Below the pieces are notes generated by a model that had not been told where the DNA came from, ran no database searches, and was given only the letters and a program-made list of their open reading frames with translations. 64,000 bases of DNA from Capitella teleta (lineage: Eukaryota; Annelida; Polychaeta; Capitellidae). The position numbers and the translations under genes were made by a program. Positions 11,298 to 24,385 of this stretch are shown here, one piece after another (the first letter of the stretch is position 1; every line of letters begins with the position of its first letter). The stretch is taken from contig KB297541.1 of NCBI GenBank assembly GCA_000328365.1, positions 22,330 through 86,329 of the forward strand, given 5' to 3'.

Positions 11298-13707
11298 CAT
11301 GTTCAAAAAAAATTGCATTCACAAATTGTGTAGAATAAACATACTGTACAGACAATGAAATTTTTAAAAAACCTGTGTAAAATTTTTTTCTTCTGAAATA
11401 TAAAATTGAAGAGACAAAGAACTCCCTGGAATGTTCAGTAGTGGACATCACATATCGTGGCATTTTACCAGTGAAATTTCCCCTCAATGAGGATAATGCT
11501 GCCATTTTTTATTTTTATGTAAGATTCAATTTGTATTCAAGTGAAGTCGCTGGATTTTAGGGCTCGTAAGGTCTAAAATAAGGGAAAATCGTTACAAAGC
11601 GTTGCAGAAACGAAGAACTTTTAAATGGTGTAAGGCAGAGAGCGAAAAGGTGTGGGGTCAGAGTTAAGACAAACATTTTCTACTGACTAGACGGCTCTTT
11701 CTTTGTTTTACTGCAGCGTTAAGTTTCAACTGAAGATGAACATTTTTCACTTTATATGTTTTTAAAAGTACGGCTAGAAGAGGTAAAACAATAAAGGGAA
11801 AAATGCAGATAGGTGGATATTGGATAGATGATATCAGATGATATTTCTAAGTGATCCTTCTCTTAAAAAAAAAAAAAAAAAAAACAAAAAAAAAACACAA
11901 AAGAAAACTACTAAAACTAAAATAAAATAAAAAATTATATAAAAAATTACATGCATTTTGAATCAAAAGTCATTCAAATTGAATAATAATATCATATTTT
12001 GAGCAACAATATTATGCAATGATGGAAACATATAAAACATAACACAAGGGTTGAATGACCTGCCTGCTGTGCCTGCATCTCTGATTGGCTGCTTCGTGTT
12101 AGGGGTTACTGTGCATGTTACGTCATGGGTTGGTAAGGTTGGCCAACGAGGCCATATTGCATTTGACCCTAATCACAGTTGTGTTGTAACACAAAAATAT
12201 GGCATCCGAGTGCACCTTCTTTGGCGACTTTGTTTTCCTCAAAAAAATAATAATACAAAAATACCCACACATGCATAGGGAGTAGAAAAAAAAAACTGTT
12301 AAACTTTTTTCTGCCTGTTCACAGGTCAGGAGAAAATTAGAAATGTGAAAAGGGAAACAAAATCTAAATTAGAAAAAACACTGAATTAGATGATAAAAAA
12401 ATTCAAAAAAATATATATATATAAATCTGTAAACAAAATTAGGTCAAAATAGTGCAGATCAAGCGTCAAGAGGGAATGCAGGCAGCGAACACAGGCAGGG
12501 AGGTGGGAGGAAGACGCGCTCACACAAAGAGCCCCTCCGTTGAAAAAGCAGCTCACAAACACACACAAAGTAGTAAACCGCTACGTTATTAAAATTAAAA
12601 CGTCTCGGATTCATGCATAAAAAAAAACAAAGATTAAAAAGAGAGAAAGAAGAGGAAAGAGGAGGAAGATGAGAGGGGGGCCAGGAGGAGAAGGAGGATG
12701 AGAATAAGCAAACTAACCTTTCGTGTGAGGAGAAGTATGAGTATAAGAAGAGGTTAGGCAAGAGAGACCCGCGTGTATGGGTGTTCGCGAACCCCGACAG
12801 CCCTTCTCAGTTTGTTCACAGCACCTGATATGAGAAGTTACTCACAGAGTTAGAACAACAAATGAGCAAAGAAAAGAAATGAAAAAAAAAAGCCTTTGAA
12901 ACGCGATTGCAAAAAAAAAAAAAAAAAAAAAAATTAAAAATTAATCCCCAAAAAAAACACCACAATTATGATCTAAAAAAAAATATTAAAGCCGATTCAC
13001 GAATTGCTTTTGTTTTTTTTTTTTGGGGGGGGGGAAGGAAGAGATTAGGCCATGCGTTCCCAGAAGCAATGTTGTCAGACTGTTTTACAAGGGAGACGAC
13101 ATTGGAGGAGAGTGTTTAGCAAGCGAATAAGTAGTCTTAAGGACTCGGTTCAATTGCATCACACAGAAAGCACAAATTCGTGGTGGTGAGTAAATGATTT
13201 TTCATCAGGGTGTTAAGAGACGATTATGAATCCTGACGGGCCAATTTTTACGAGGTAATAATCGGAAGAGCGTTAGGTCCGAAGAAGGTGACTGAATATA
13301 ACGATGATTAAAATGAGTAGAGATACAGGCCTCGGTAAAGCTTACTTACATGCAGTGGCAGATATGATACTAATCGTCAACAGAACATGAACAAGTAAAC
13401 AGCTCCAAAAAGGGAGGAAAGCCAAGGAATGTAGCAGAAGAAAACAATAAAAACATAGCACACGGCTCTAAAAAAAACATAACTATCCACTCATCATCTT
13501 TGAAAAAAAACAACACCAACAATTGCATAACAATATCCTGAACTGTTTGCATCAACAAAACAACAAAAAAAAAAAACAATCAGATATTCCTATCTAGATC
13601 ACGAATAATTCATAAACATAAACAGATTTACATTCAAAATTGCTATCTACTGAAGTGATTGCAGCTATAACATTGCTTCTTCACGCTATCAGTGGCCAGC
13701 GGGGCTC

Positions 13708-16700
13708 CTATCTCACGTAAGACATACCGGCGGCACTTTGGTCAATGGCAGCTGGATACTCTAATAGAGGGGAAGCTCCTGCGGCCATGGCCAGGGAGTA
13801 AGGGTCGTACGGGTAGACCAGTGACTGGCAGCCCTCGGTGGGAGACACAAGCGGTGGACAGGAGTTGAGGAAGGACGTCGTGGACATGGTGGGTGACATG
13901 GTGCTCAGGCACGGCAGGCGGTGGCCGGCGGCCAGGATGATCGGAGGTCCAGCCGGTTGCGGGGAATGCATCTGTCGCTGGAGCAGGGAAGCCGGGGCAA
14001 ACATCCTGTGTCCCTCTGTAGGGGGAAAAGAAGAGGCTCAGTCGGTGGGAGAAATCACGCAAGAAAATGGCATTTACTCAGGTAAATGTACAAGAAATTT
14101 AATGTAGTAGTAAATTACTTAGTAGATGAGGCTTAAGTAAAAGCAAAAGATATCAAAAGAGAAAAAAACTACATGGATTGCCTAGTAGTAATCAGATTCT
14201 ACTATAGAAAAGCACAAATCAAGAAGTGTACACAGATTGATTGGGGGTTGACAAAGGTAAAAATCATATGACGGCAGATCCAGCACGGTTCATGCAACAT
14301 AAACAGACACCTGTAATAATCAACTAAAAAGGTGAAAGGAAGAAGCATGTACAGTATCAGCAGGCAGGGACCCTCCTCCGCATCAAACTCAAAATGAGTG
14401 AAGACAAAGAGGGTTTGCTGAAATCAACGTAATCACGACCATCACCATCAAGAACAGAAGAGAACATTCGTCCACACACAGCGACCCACAGCTCAAAGGA
14501 AGAGAGCTGAGGGTGCACCGACTCCTGGAGGTGGGTGGGGAAAGGGTGAAAGAAGAGCAGCAGCAGCGGTGGTGATCACATGAGGTGGAGGAGGAGGAGG
14601 AGGAGCAAGGGAAGCCATGCAGGGGGAGGGAGCAGGCTGCATGCCGACTTACGAGACGATGCAGGCACAGACACTGAGCCGGCCCCTGTTTGGGGGTTTT
14701 TGGTATCGCGATATGTGCCGTTGATGATGGCGAGCTCCATGAGCTGGCGCTTCTTCAGGTCGTCCTCTCCTTCAGGCTGCAGAGGCAAACAAGCGGCACA
14801 GAGGCTCATTAATACCAGGCGGAATCAGTGATTTTAAGGGCGGACGATGGAGGAAGCCCCTGTGTGCAATGGGCTTCCTGCTAGGGCAACATTCACTTAC
14901 GGGCAAGCATAGTGGGCAGCTTGGCCATCTGCAGAGCAGGTTGACCCTGTCGGAAGGTGCCGTTGAGGATAGCCAGCTCCATCAGCTGCATCTTCTTCAA
15001 GTCATCTTCTCCTTCAGGCTGCAATACGCAAGGCTCAGTCAGACGGGGTACATGACGGGGTTAGATGAGGTCAGCCGTGTTCCAACCAGGTTAGCTTAAC
15101 TACACACAAGCCGCATCGTTAGTCAGCCAAGAGAACCTCGGTTAAGCCACACTTGGGTCAAACGACGTAGAGGTCAAAGTTGTTGACAGAATCCTCCTCA
15201 TCCCGGGAAAAAGAGAGAGAGAGAGAGAGAGCGCGAGGGAAAAACTTTTGAGGCTGAGTAGGAGCGATGGCTGCCGCCTTCGTTCTTCACAGCGCAGATC
15301 AAAGCGGCAGATTCCTCCTAATCTGTACAACGCATTATGTGCATTTTATGCTTTCGCTGCTTCGCACGCTGTTCATACGCTTTAGGACGTAACGAGCCCC
15401 ACGTGTACAGCAGCGCCGCCTGGTGAGAGGGGCCGTCATCAACGCCGATGCTGGCGGCTGGCGTTGGGAAAAGCCATCTCGAGGGCTCTCCACCACGCGG
15501 CCATAAACAGAAAAAGTTATGCAATTGGAATTTCTTTTGCCATGTCGAATGTGTCATTCGCCGAGGAGAATATACGACCGTCGTTTTTTTCTTCGGCTGA
15601 AAGCCAGGCATTTTATGAAAGGGGCGTTGAATGCACTCATGTGAAACATCGCTCTGAAAGCGAAGAAGAGCAGAAAGAATAGGCCGAAGAAGAAGCGTCG
15701 TTGCTTTGAAGTGGGCCACAGCCAGCAGCAACCGCAAGACATTCGGCGAAGCTGACGAATAAGAATACGCCACAGCACAGAGCGAATGCACCCGAATCGC
15801 AGAGTTACTCGGTTCATTCATTTAACATCGTAACAAATCGCTTAATTTCGCATAGCTCAAAACCGAGGATCAACAACTGCGTTCGAGTGCCGACCGCGGC
15901 TCAAAGACTTCTTCGCCGTATCATAATATTTAGTGGACCAACACTGGACCATTATGACAGTTGCCATGGCGACTAAGATGTCCTGAAAAGAAGCCGGTTG
16001 AATGAGAGCGGGGAGGGGGGGGCGGGTCGGTCTTGGCACACGCAACAATAACAGTCATTCGACCCCCGCGGGCCAAACATTCCGCTGCTCGACCGTGAAA
16101 AATCCGCACGGCAGCGTCACACAGCTCAAGACCGACGAGTTGCGCAACAGTAGCACAAAATCTACAAAACAATGCGAGTGGAGGCTGACTTGGGCAATCA
16201 AAGAGGTCATAAAAGAAGGCAACATATGGTATTGGGACACGCAGCCAAGTAATTACAAGACAAAGAGCTCAGCATGCAAATCAGACGCTGAGTATATCAA
16301 CGGTCGAAGCACATAACCCCAACACCTTCCATTTCGCGTATAATCCCCTTGGTGCAGCACCAAGGCACTGGGAGGAGGATGCTCTGACCCCCAGATGACC
16401 TCTGTCAAGGTCATGACAGCAAGAAGAAGGAATGGCGGTGATGAATGATCGGCAGCGTGTCGGAATCAGCGGAGGAAGGCAAACGCGCCAGCATGGGGCT
16501 CGGGGGGCGGGGGAGGGGTGGCGCCGCTGATGCTTCGCTATTTCTTCGTATTCTCTAATTTCTAAGCAATGCCAGTGAGGTCTATCATCAGACCATTTCA
16601 CTTTTTGATTTACAGTCCTAGCGGCAAGGACACGGGGCCACAGAGAGAGGAGGGGGCTGTCTCATCACCATTCGGGGGTCGTCTCAAAAGACCCTCAAAT

Positions 16701-16941
16701 TGAAGTTCAGAGTAAATTCTCTCGTTGCCATTTCTGATCCAATTTCGCTCGTAAAAAGCAAATGAACACAAAGGTATACGCTGTGATACGGCCATGAAAA
16801 CCGCAACGGGCGCGACCGGCGACGACCACAAGCGACGGTGAGTCAAGAATCGTGAGCCACGAGAGGGATTCATTTGACCGGAGATAGGCATCGGGAAGAA
16901 GCAAGCAGAAGTAAGCAATAAAAACGCCATTGTCCCGGGCT

Positions 16942-16991
<50 letters not shown>

Positions 16992-18858
16992 CTCGGCCGA
17001 TTGACCACCAAAAAAGCTTGAAATAAAGAATAAAAGAGTAAAAAAAAAAAATAAATAAATAAAAAATAAAAGAGCAGGCCGCTTGCTGTGCAGGGTTAAA
17101 AAGTGAGTTAAGTGACCCCCAAAATATGAATTACATGCGAGTAAATGATTATTGTAAATCAAATTAAGACAGGCGAAAACAAATTATATATTTAGCGAGA
17201 ATATCTTTGATATAAAACACAGGGTTCATTCGAAACGAAGCCGCTGTGACAACATGCCTGGGGTTTAACACCCCCCCCCCCCCCTCCCGTCTGCCATCCA
17301 GGCGCTTTCATCCTAAACCTATCATCGTCAGAATTCGCTTCGCTTTGAATGAACGCTATTTAGGATCGTTCGAAACACATTGCATCTCATAAGGCTCTTT
17401 AAAAATTTAAAAATACTATCTACTCACAGCACCATCAGAATTTACATTCAGATGCAAATCTCTTACTTTAAATTTTAAAAACACAATCAATTTCATTTGC
17501 ATAATTTATTAAAATTAATGTGGAGAAGGACACTCACAGCAGGCACGAGCAGTTTCTTGACCTCCTCTTTGGCTCTCTCCAGTTTCACGGAGGCTCGGTT
17601 CTTCGAGTCCTCGACGGTGATCAGGACGTGCAGGTCCTCGTTGAGGTGCTCCCAGTTGGGCTTACCACGGTTCATCTCCTCCTGAAATCCACAAAGCGAT
17701 GATGACTCAACTCAGAACAACACACATGTTGGTAACGATGACCGGGGGCAGCTAACATTAACACCCATGTCCCAATCACAATTGATTCTAATCGGCTGAA
17801 TATACCCTGATTGCTTTAAAGAACAGAGGCCTGATTTGAGTTCTTCAAAGATTCAAAAGAGCAGCCCGCATGAATGCTGAGCTGGTGTTTAATCTACATA
17901 GGAGAGGGGAGGGGGGAGGCGGAGTGGTCGCTTTGCATGGCAACCAGTACAGCGTGCATATTTCATCATGAGGAAGTCTGTGCTTCGTGATCCCACCTTC
18001 TTCCGGTCCCGCATGGATCCCTTGCCGCGAACCATGATCTTGCATCCCGTGTCTTGCTCCAACTGCTTGGCCGTCATTCCGCGGGGACCCAATATCCTGC
18101 CCACGAAATTGAACTGCAAAGAAAGGAGAGCATTGGTCATGACGGCTCCTAATACAAAATGCATACAATCAGCGGATAATTGCGGCGGTATGCGCCTCAT
18201 GCGCTGACCTGATCCGCAAGAGGCCTGAACCATTCAGAAGAGAACGGCAAGCACAGGACGGCATCGCGGCAGCTAACGAAGCAAGGCGATGGCCACGCCG
18301 CTCAGGCAGTGAGGCACCTGCCTTGTACAGAGAGACGGCAGCAGGCCAGCACAAAGGCCGAGTAATGACTCGATTCAGAACGTTTGCAGAGAAGGAATTG
18401 CCAATAGATTTGCCCTGAGGCAAAGGTTCGTTGCGCAACACTATTCGATTCGTCTGATTGAAACTTTGAAAGGGCCTGTGAACCAATGGCGTTTAATTAG
18501 CAGCGGCTCATGAGGCCGTATTATTCCGCCCCCTGCTGACATCGATTCCACTTGTTGACATCCCCATAGAAAGAATATTCAATCGCGACATAACTCGACA
18601 CAATATCTGTCTTTGTGCGCTTTAATCCCACCGGAGAAAAATGGAAGAAATTATTCTCTGATCAGACAAGTTTCAGGATATGCCTAAACCAACAACGCTG
18701 GAGCCACGGTGGAAGCCATGCAGAAGGTAAACACGACTGCCAATCCATGACGGGCGCCCTGTCACCCGAACTGACATACAAGCATACGGGCCCCTTCTCA
18801 TTCCGCACAGCAATGCATAGTTCCAACCCAAGTTACTTACAAAAATAAAAATAAAAAC

Positions 18859-18892
<34 letters not shown>

Positions 18893-21800
18893 CAAGAAAA
18901 GAAACCCAAGCATTCTTAGAGTGAAAATCAAACAGTGAACTCAAACAATCGCAATATAATTCCAACAGAAGCGAGGGTTTACTTTCGCCAAGAGAAACGT
19001 CGAAAACATATTTATACAGAGTATACAATATACATTTTTTTTTCATACACTCCATAATATACCGTCGGCATTCATGCTACCAAGGAACTCGCTAGCCATT
19101 AGCCCCAAATCGACTCTCGCCGTTTCATGCGATGCACGCAGAACAACTCAACAAAACAATTGGCGACGCGGGGCGTAAGCAGAATCGGGTATTTGCCCAT
19201 CGACGGAGATCACACACTTAGAGCGAGCGATCAATAGGCTTTAGGTCAATAGAATCGCTGCTCACGGTAATGGATCGCCCGCTAGTACAACATCCACGCT
19301 GTGCGACTTCGGTGCGTGTAATGATGATTAAGCGACGCACCTAATACGCACATACACACACAAAGCAGTGATGGAAGTGAAGTAAATACCTACCTCAGGG
19401 TAATCCTTGACGGGGACATAAAGCTTCTCTGAGAATTGTTCGGTAGGGCCGTTGCCAGCCGGCAGGTTGAGGGGTTCTTTGTTAGTACTTAGATGGAAAA
19501 GATTGCCTCGGACTTTGTTAATTTCTGAAAAAGAGGAGGCAAAACAAAGGATTAGTATTTAATAAAAAAAGTGATCACAAAAGAAATAAAAAAACGATTA
19601 CTGAAGGCACATAATTAATCAATTATACAAGGCCAAATTAACTAAGTGTACATTTAATTCAAGACTTGACGGTTAGCCAATGTTATGATAGCACGGTGAG
19701 TGATTTCATTAGATACAAAGACTTGGTTAATTAATCGACTTAATTCATTGGCAGTATTTTGTGTTTGTAAACAAAACGAAAGAAAGTGTGGGTCATGGAA
19801 GGTGTTCTGATTGATGATTTTCTCGTCAATGATTGGAAAATCAAAATCGGAAAGATCAAACGGGAGAAGAGATCTAAGAAGACGCAGGGGCGTGCGGCAC
19901 AAATCAATGCAGCATACAAACCCGGCAGTCGGCAGTTGAAATTCCTCACGAAACAAATTCCCATTAAAAACAAACGCACCTGGAACATTCTTGCGAATTA
20001 CCAGCCAGATCTGAGAGCGGCGGGGTCTTTAGAATACAGACTTTGTGTATAGTGTCGAAAAGGGCATTTGTTGGCGCGGAGGAGGAGACTGCTCTGCGCT
20101 GACAAGAGCCCGCTCATCAGGACGCAGCGTCGCGTGGATGTCTGCCATTTCTCAGAGCAAGAAACCTTTCATCTGGCATTGCTTTATGCGGATGACAATT
20201 CGCAGAACCCACGTTAATCCACTCAAAGGATGCTCCAACGCTCGGCCGAGGGACACGCCCATCTCCCCCTTATTCAGTCATACAGCACACTTCCGGTTGC
20301 TCCCAGGAGCCACGAGGACCTATCTCGGGGGAGCCCCATCCAATAACGACAACACCCTACACACGGCAACCCAATCATGACAATTCATCACAGAGAGAGA
20401 GAGAGCATCGGTCGCCGATCGTGAATGGATGCGACGCACGTGCCAAGTCAAAGAATCACAAACACAATCGACACCTGAACGGCATCGTTAGCACGCGAAA
20501 ACAAATGAAAATTAGCAGAACATTCGGCTGGAGGGGGAACAGTATGATTGCGGCATCTGAGCATCACTCATATGACGACGCAGATACAATCGAGTGGAAA
20601 CGAAGTGAGAAAAACACGGGAATGCTAACACGATCAGCATGGGTGATCAATAAACCTTTCAGTGAAGATCGCAAACGACCCAAAACAACGCGAGTAATGG
20701 AGAGGAGGGGGGAGGGGGGATAAACCAAGTGCATGCAGTGTACACCAAGAAGATCACATAAACATTCTTATAGGGCTGCTGGTCGCCCCATCAAGAACGG
20801 GTTCAGGGGGTGAACGACGAGGATTTAACAGTGACTTGAAGGATGCTGGGCATTCAGAGACCACGGGGCACCGCTCAGACAGCAACACCTGGCCAGCAAT
20901 TCAATTGCTGCACGCCGTATACAAGTATCTATTTTGAGAGCCAAGGTAGAGGAGAAAATGCCAGTCAGGCGGGCAGGTGAGAAGATGAACAGAACGAGCG
21001 AACGGCGAGGATGCTCTGCCCATCAACAGCTCAAATCACTCCAGGCCAGCGAAAAAAATAAATATATGATATTATTTACAGCCTAACTTCTCGCTAAACT
21101 CATCTTGTTTTTCTCGGCGCAAAAGAAATAGGGGTTAAAGTTCATTGTTCCAGGACCGCCAATTAAGCCGAGGAATGAAAAATGCCACAAGTTCAGCTTC
21201 AAGACAAAGGAGTCGCGGTGCACGGGGGGAGATGCGTGGGTCGGGATGGCCGCTCAGCCTCTCAGTTCAGCTAATCCAGACGAACAACGTTACGTAACGA
21301 CTTGATCAGATTCTTGCGCACGGCTCGGTACTCTATACGACATTCTACAGATGGTTGCCATCCCTTAGGGCGCGAGTTTGTCCTTGATAAAGAGATAATA
21401 GGCTGACGTGCACGCATCGCAGAATATAAAGAACAGCTGAAAGTGCTTCTTGCGGGTGAATATCTCCATAGCGGTGGTGAATGAATGCATGAGGAACGGG
21501 GGCCAATTTCAGCTGTGCGCATACCACGGCAAGATGTCATCGGGGCACACAGGCAAGCGTGTGAGAATTCGAGAATAGGACTTTAACCGCAGCGGACACG
21601 GTGTGACCAGTCAAAGGGGTGGACGCTCTCACAATGCCAACGGTGACGCATCGGCGGCGACAACACCATTAAGGGCTTTGAAGCAACATAGCGTGCCCTG
21701 CAAAGGCCAGACTTGGTTCTTTGACGGCATCGAGGCCAGTTTGAGTGGCATATAATGAGGCGGACGCGCAATGATTACGCAATCAAAAACAATAGAGGGA

Positions 21801-24385
21801 ATCTATCAACGAGGACCCGGGCCATGGCCACATAAATGCCGACGGATTAAGCGATGAAATCCGGGGCTTGAGCCGTGCTCAATGCGACGTAAGCGGCTTA
21901 TATGAGCACAAGAGAATGCAGCAACAGAAGCGAAATCTCGCAATCCAAAACCGCGTGGCTGCCATTCACACGGATCCCGCGGTTCGGACGTGCTAGCGCA
22001 GGGCAGTCCACCTGTACGCGGCCCCGAAATCCGCCCCGACCCCCCAGGGGGCTCAATCTATCTAATATATTCCATTGACAGGTTCTTTTTAAGTGAACGA
22101 TTGCCCGGGGCCCTGATGAAGGATAGAAACAGCAAATCCCTCGTTTGCGCCATTTGCATTCATTTTGAGCGCGTCGACTGAGACGGCGCCAAATGAATTG
22201 GACGCCGACAACGGATCGTTATACGTACAACGGTCGAAATCGCTCGAGAGAAAATCGCGGCATGCATGCAACAAGTCGATAGGAAGCTGAGCTGAATCCG
22301 TTTATTTACAGCCGTGGTGTCAAAATCGCGCACTATCATGTCCAATTACGGCTGAATGGGGCGATTATGACGATCGAGCAGCGCTAAACAAACACTCGGC
22401 AGCTGATAAATGACCCTTGATTGCATTGCGACGGCTGCCGTTGAGTGGGCGCTGTGATAAGCACTGGTGCGATTCCAATTCGATCACAGCTCTGATAAAA
22501 CGCCGCAGCAGAACGGCGAGTTCAGCGCTCTTCTGGCAGAGACAATTGCGCAACGGACAACCATCCAGAGCGAGGCTCAGACTCAATAGAGCACCGTCCC
22601 TGCAATCCCAAGCAACAACAGCTCCCGGGAAACCAGACCCGGGAAGTTATGCAAGTGGAGATACGCTGAAGATGAGAGAATATAAAACGACGTAGCATCG
22701 ATCAGATCAATTTCAGAGGAAATCTTATAAAAAGAACGAGGGCAAAAAAAACCCCAACAGTATCAAAGCAGAAGCCCCGGGTATGCAGACTCCACAAATG
22801 CTCGCAAAACGATTCATTTCGACGCAAGACTTTGAAGCCTGGCAAGGGCAGACTTAATGAGATGAAGGCTACATTGTCGAAATTGTACGCTGCACGTACG
22901 AGTGGACAGAAGACGCGAAAGTATGCCGTGATCGCATATACCTGAGCGGCATTCAGGGCATTCTAATGACATTCTATCGGAGCGTGACCGCAGGCGATGC
23001 GGCTTTGAAGTTTGCTGAATGCAGAAAATGAGCAGTCCGCAGCGGAGTAATGCTTAAAAAGTGAATGCGAACAAAAAAATAGGTGCGGGCATCGGGTCAA
23101 AAGATTTAATTAATCAATCTGATTGAACAGCACTGTTCATAGCTCTGGGCTTACAGCCTGCATACATTCACGAATGCACTTTATGCATGAAGCTAGCAAC
23201 AAGTGGTCATGGAAAAAGATGGCTGATTTATTTCGCTCAACCAAAACAAAATATCGCAGGCGTTTCGTTATGATAGTTCCTCACATGCGTTGAAAACTAT
23301 CAAGTTACAGGACATCTGCTTCAAGATGTAGAGTAAACTTGTGAGTTGTGAAAGTTGACTTTGAACATAACTTAACAAGTGTTCGCTTCGTTCTGCTCGG
23401 CAGCATAAAAGCAATAAATTGTTCCCCCAAAGAAACCGAACCCCCTAAAAAGTAAAAACTCATAAAAAGGCAGAAGGTATGCTTTTCACGATAATATTAT
23501 TGCGCGAACCCTTCTATTGGGAGGGAACAGCAGAAGTAATAGTGAGAATCAGTATCGGATTTTTCAATTATGAATGCTAATCAACGCTAACATCAATGAT
23601 GGAATGTTGTCACAGTGTACAGCTCGGGATTGACTATGCATTGATTCTGTCACTTTATCATGCAGCATATTTTGGCGGCGTGGCCAAAACGAACCGTGAT
23701 TGTGTTAAGAGTGCATGCATCGAGATTTGTTGGCCCAACTTCTCGTTCGGCAGGGATCTATTTCAACATGGCCGCACCTCAGGCGCAGTGCTCCGAGGAA
23801 AGTCTTACAACATTTTGCCAGAGTAAACACGCCGAAGGAGACGTGTAGAATCGGAGTGGATGGTTTCTAGCAAAGTTATTGAACACGTCGATAGAACGTA
23901 CAAAGTTTATGAACAAGGAAATCGACGCTATATCACTTTTGCAATACGGATTTTAAGCCCACGACCTATTTGTAACTATTTTTAGAATCGAGAGCTGAGC
24001 GAGTCGCGCACAAACATGGTTCTGGATCGCGTTACGCTCAGTTCGGAACAGGTAAAAATGTATCCACAAAGGTAGGAAACCACACTGAATAACACTGAAA
24101 GAGTTTTGTATACAACATGGCAACACAGTACATACCTTCATCTAGCAACCTCTCTGTGTGGATAAATACATTGGGGAAGGCAGCGATTTGTTTCTTGTCT
24201 TTCAATAACTGAGCCAAGTATTCTGGCGTATTACGATCCTCTTTAATTTCAGTCCCCATGTTGGCGTGCAGTCTTTGGTGTGGAACCTGAGGAACACCAG
24301 GGCTGAGAAATGGCGAGTTGAAGCCACTGGAATTAATCACAGCACTGCTGTCATGGATCTCCTCTTGCATCGACGGCTGCTGCAT
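13708..24385 (-). CDS. qki: quaking / held-out-wings STAR-family KH RNA-binding protein
   Basis: Exons are 24136-24385, 19394-19524, 17997-18113, 17538-17681, then either 14901-15018 or 14653-14776, then 13708-14015. Either choice keeps frame and gives 355 or 357 residues. QUA1 begins at [20 protein letters not shown] (residues about 52-70), closest to Drosophila How. The KH domain follows ([26 protein letters not shown]), then QUA2 with the LMELAIxNGTxR signature. The tail is rich in Pro and Ser and ends AAGMSYVR, unlike the HPYQR endings of nuclear QKI-5 or HOW(L), so other 3' exons may exist. STAR proteins bind ACUAAY sites in pre-mRNA and mRNA and control splicing, export and stability, classically in glia, muscle and tendon. 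The start at 24385 is the first Met of the frame; a TTTCAG just upstream suggests a separate 5'UTR exon. Confidence 0.93.
14653..14776 (-). other. quaking alternative QUA2 exon, form B
   Basis: 124 bp, same entry and exit phases as form A. It encodes [20 protein letters not shown], then [11 protein letters not shown] and a Ser-rich tail. The KR and IING residues resemble Drosophila How. It lies 124 bp downstream of form A. Splicing A to B would put TGA as the second codon, so the two are expected to be mutually exclusive. Confidence 0.85.
14901..15018 (-). other. quaking alternative QUA2 exon, form A
   Basis: 118 bp, begins phase 0 and ends phase 1. It encodes [20 protein letters not shown], then [19 protein letters not shown]. 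The KM and ILNG residues resemble vertebrate QKI. Splice sites are CAG before and GTAAGT after. Confidence 0.85.
15207..15229. repeat. GA dinucleotide repeat
   Basis: Tandem GA units in quaking intron 4, following a short AAAA run. Confidence 0.85.
15960..15973. promoter_or_regulatory. X-box-like motif in quaking intron 4
   Basis: GTTGCCATGGCGAC, one base from the perfect RFX palindrome at 6674. Function is unknown. Confidence 0.25.
16944..16989. repeat. A46 homopolymer
   Basis: Run of about 46 A within quaking intron 4. A 14-C run lies nearby at about 17270-17284. Lengths of such runs are unreliable in assemblies. Confidence 0.85.
19525..24135 (-). other. quaking intron 1
   Basis: A 4.6 kb intron with no recognisable exon or transposon. 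Its base composition is more GC-rich than the flanking intergenic DNA. The short open frames in it show no family features. Confidence 0.6.

Larger units (their letters stand above)
8063..13707 (-). other. probable long U-rich 3'UTR of quaking
   Basis: From about 8040 to the quaking stop, almost all homopolymer runs on the plus strand are A, so a minus-strand transcript would be strongly U-rich. This one-sidedness stops near 8040. An AATAAA lies at 8078-8083 on the minus strand, with a U-rich stretch immediately downstream, as at a cleavage site. Other AATAAA signals at 11292-11297 and 9122-9127 could give shorter forms. Five ACUAAY words occur (9432, 9548, 10827, 10882, 11053). Three of them have a UAAY half-site within 20 nt, the bipartite site known for quaking proteins. 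That count is close to chance for such composition. Confidence 0.5.
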
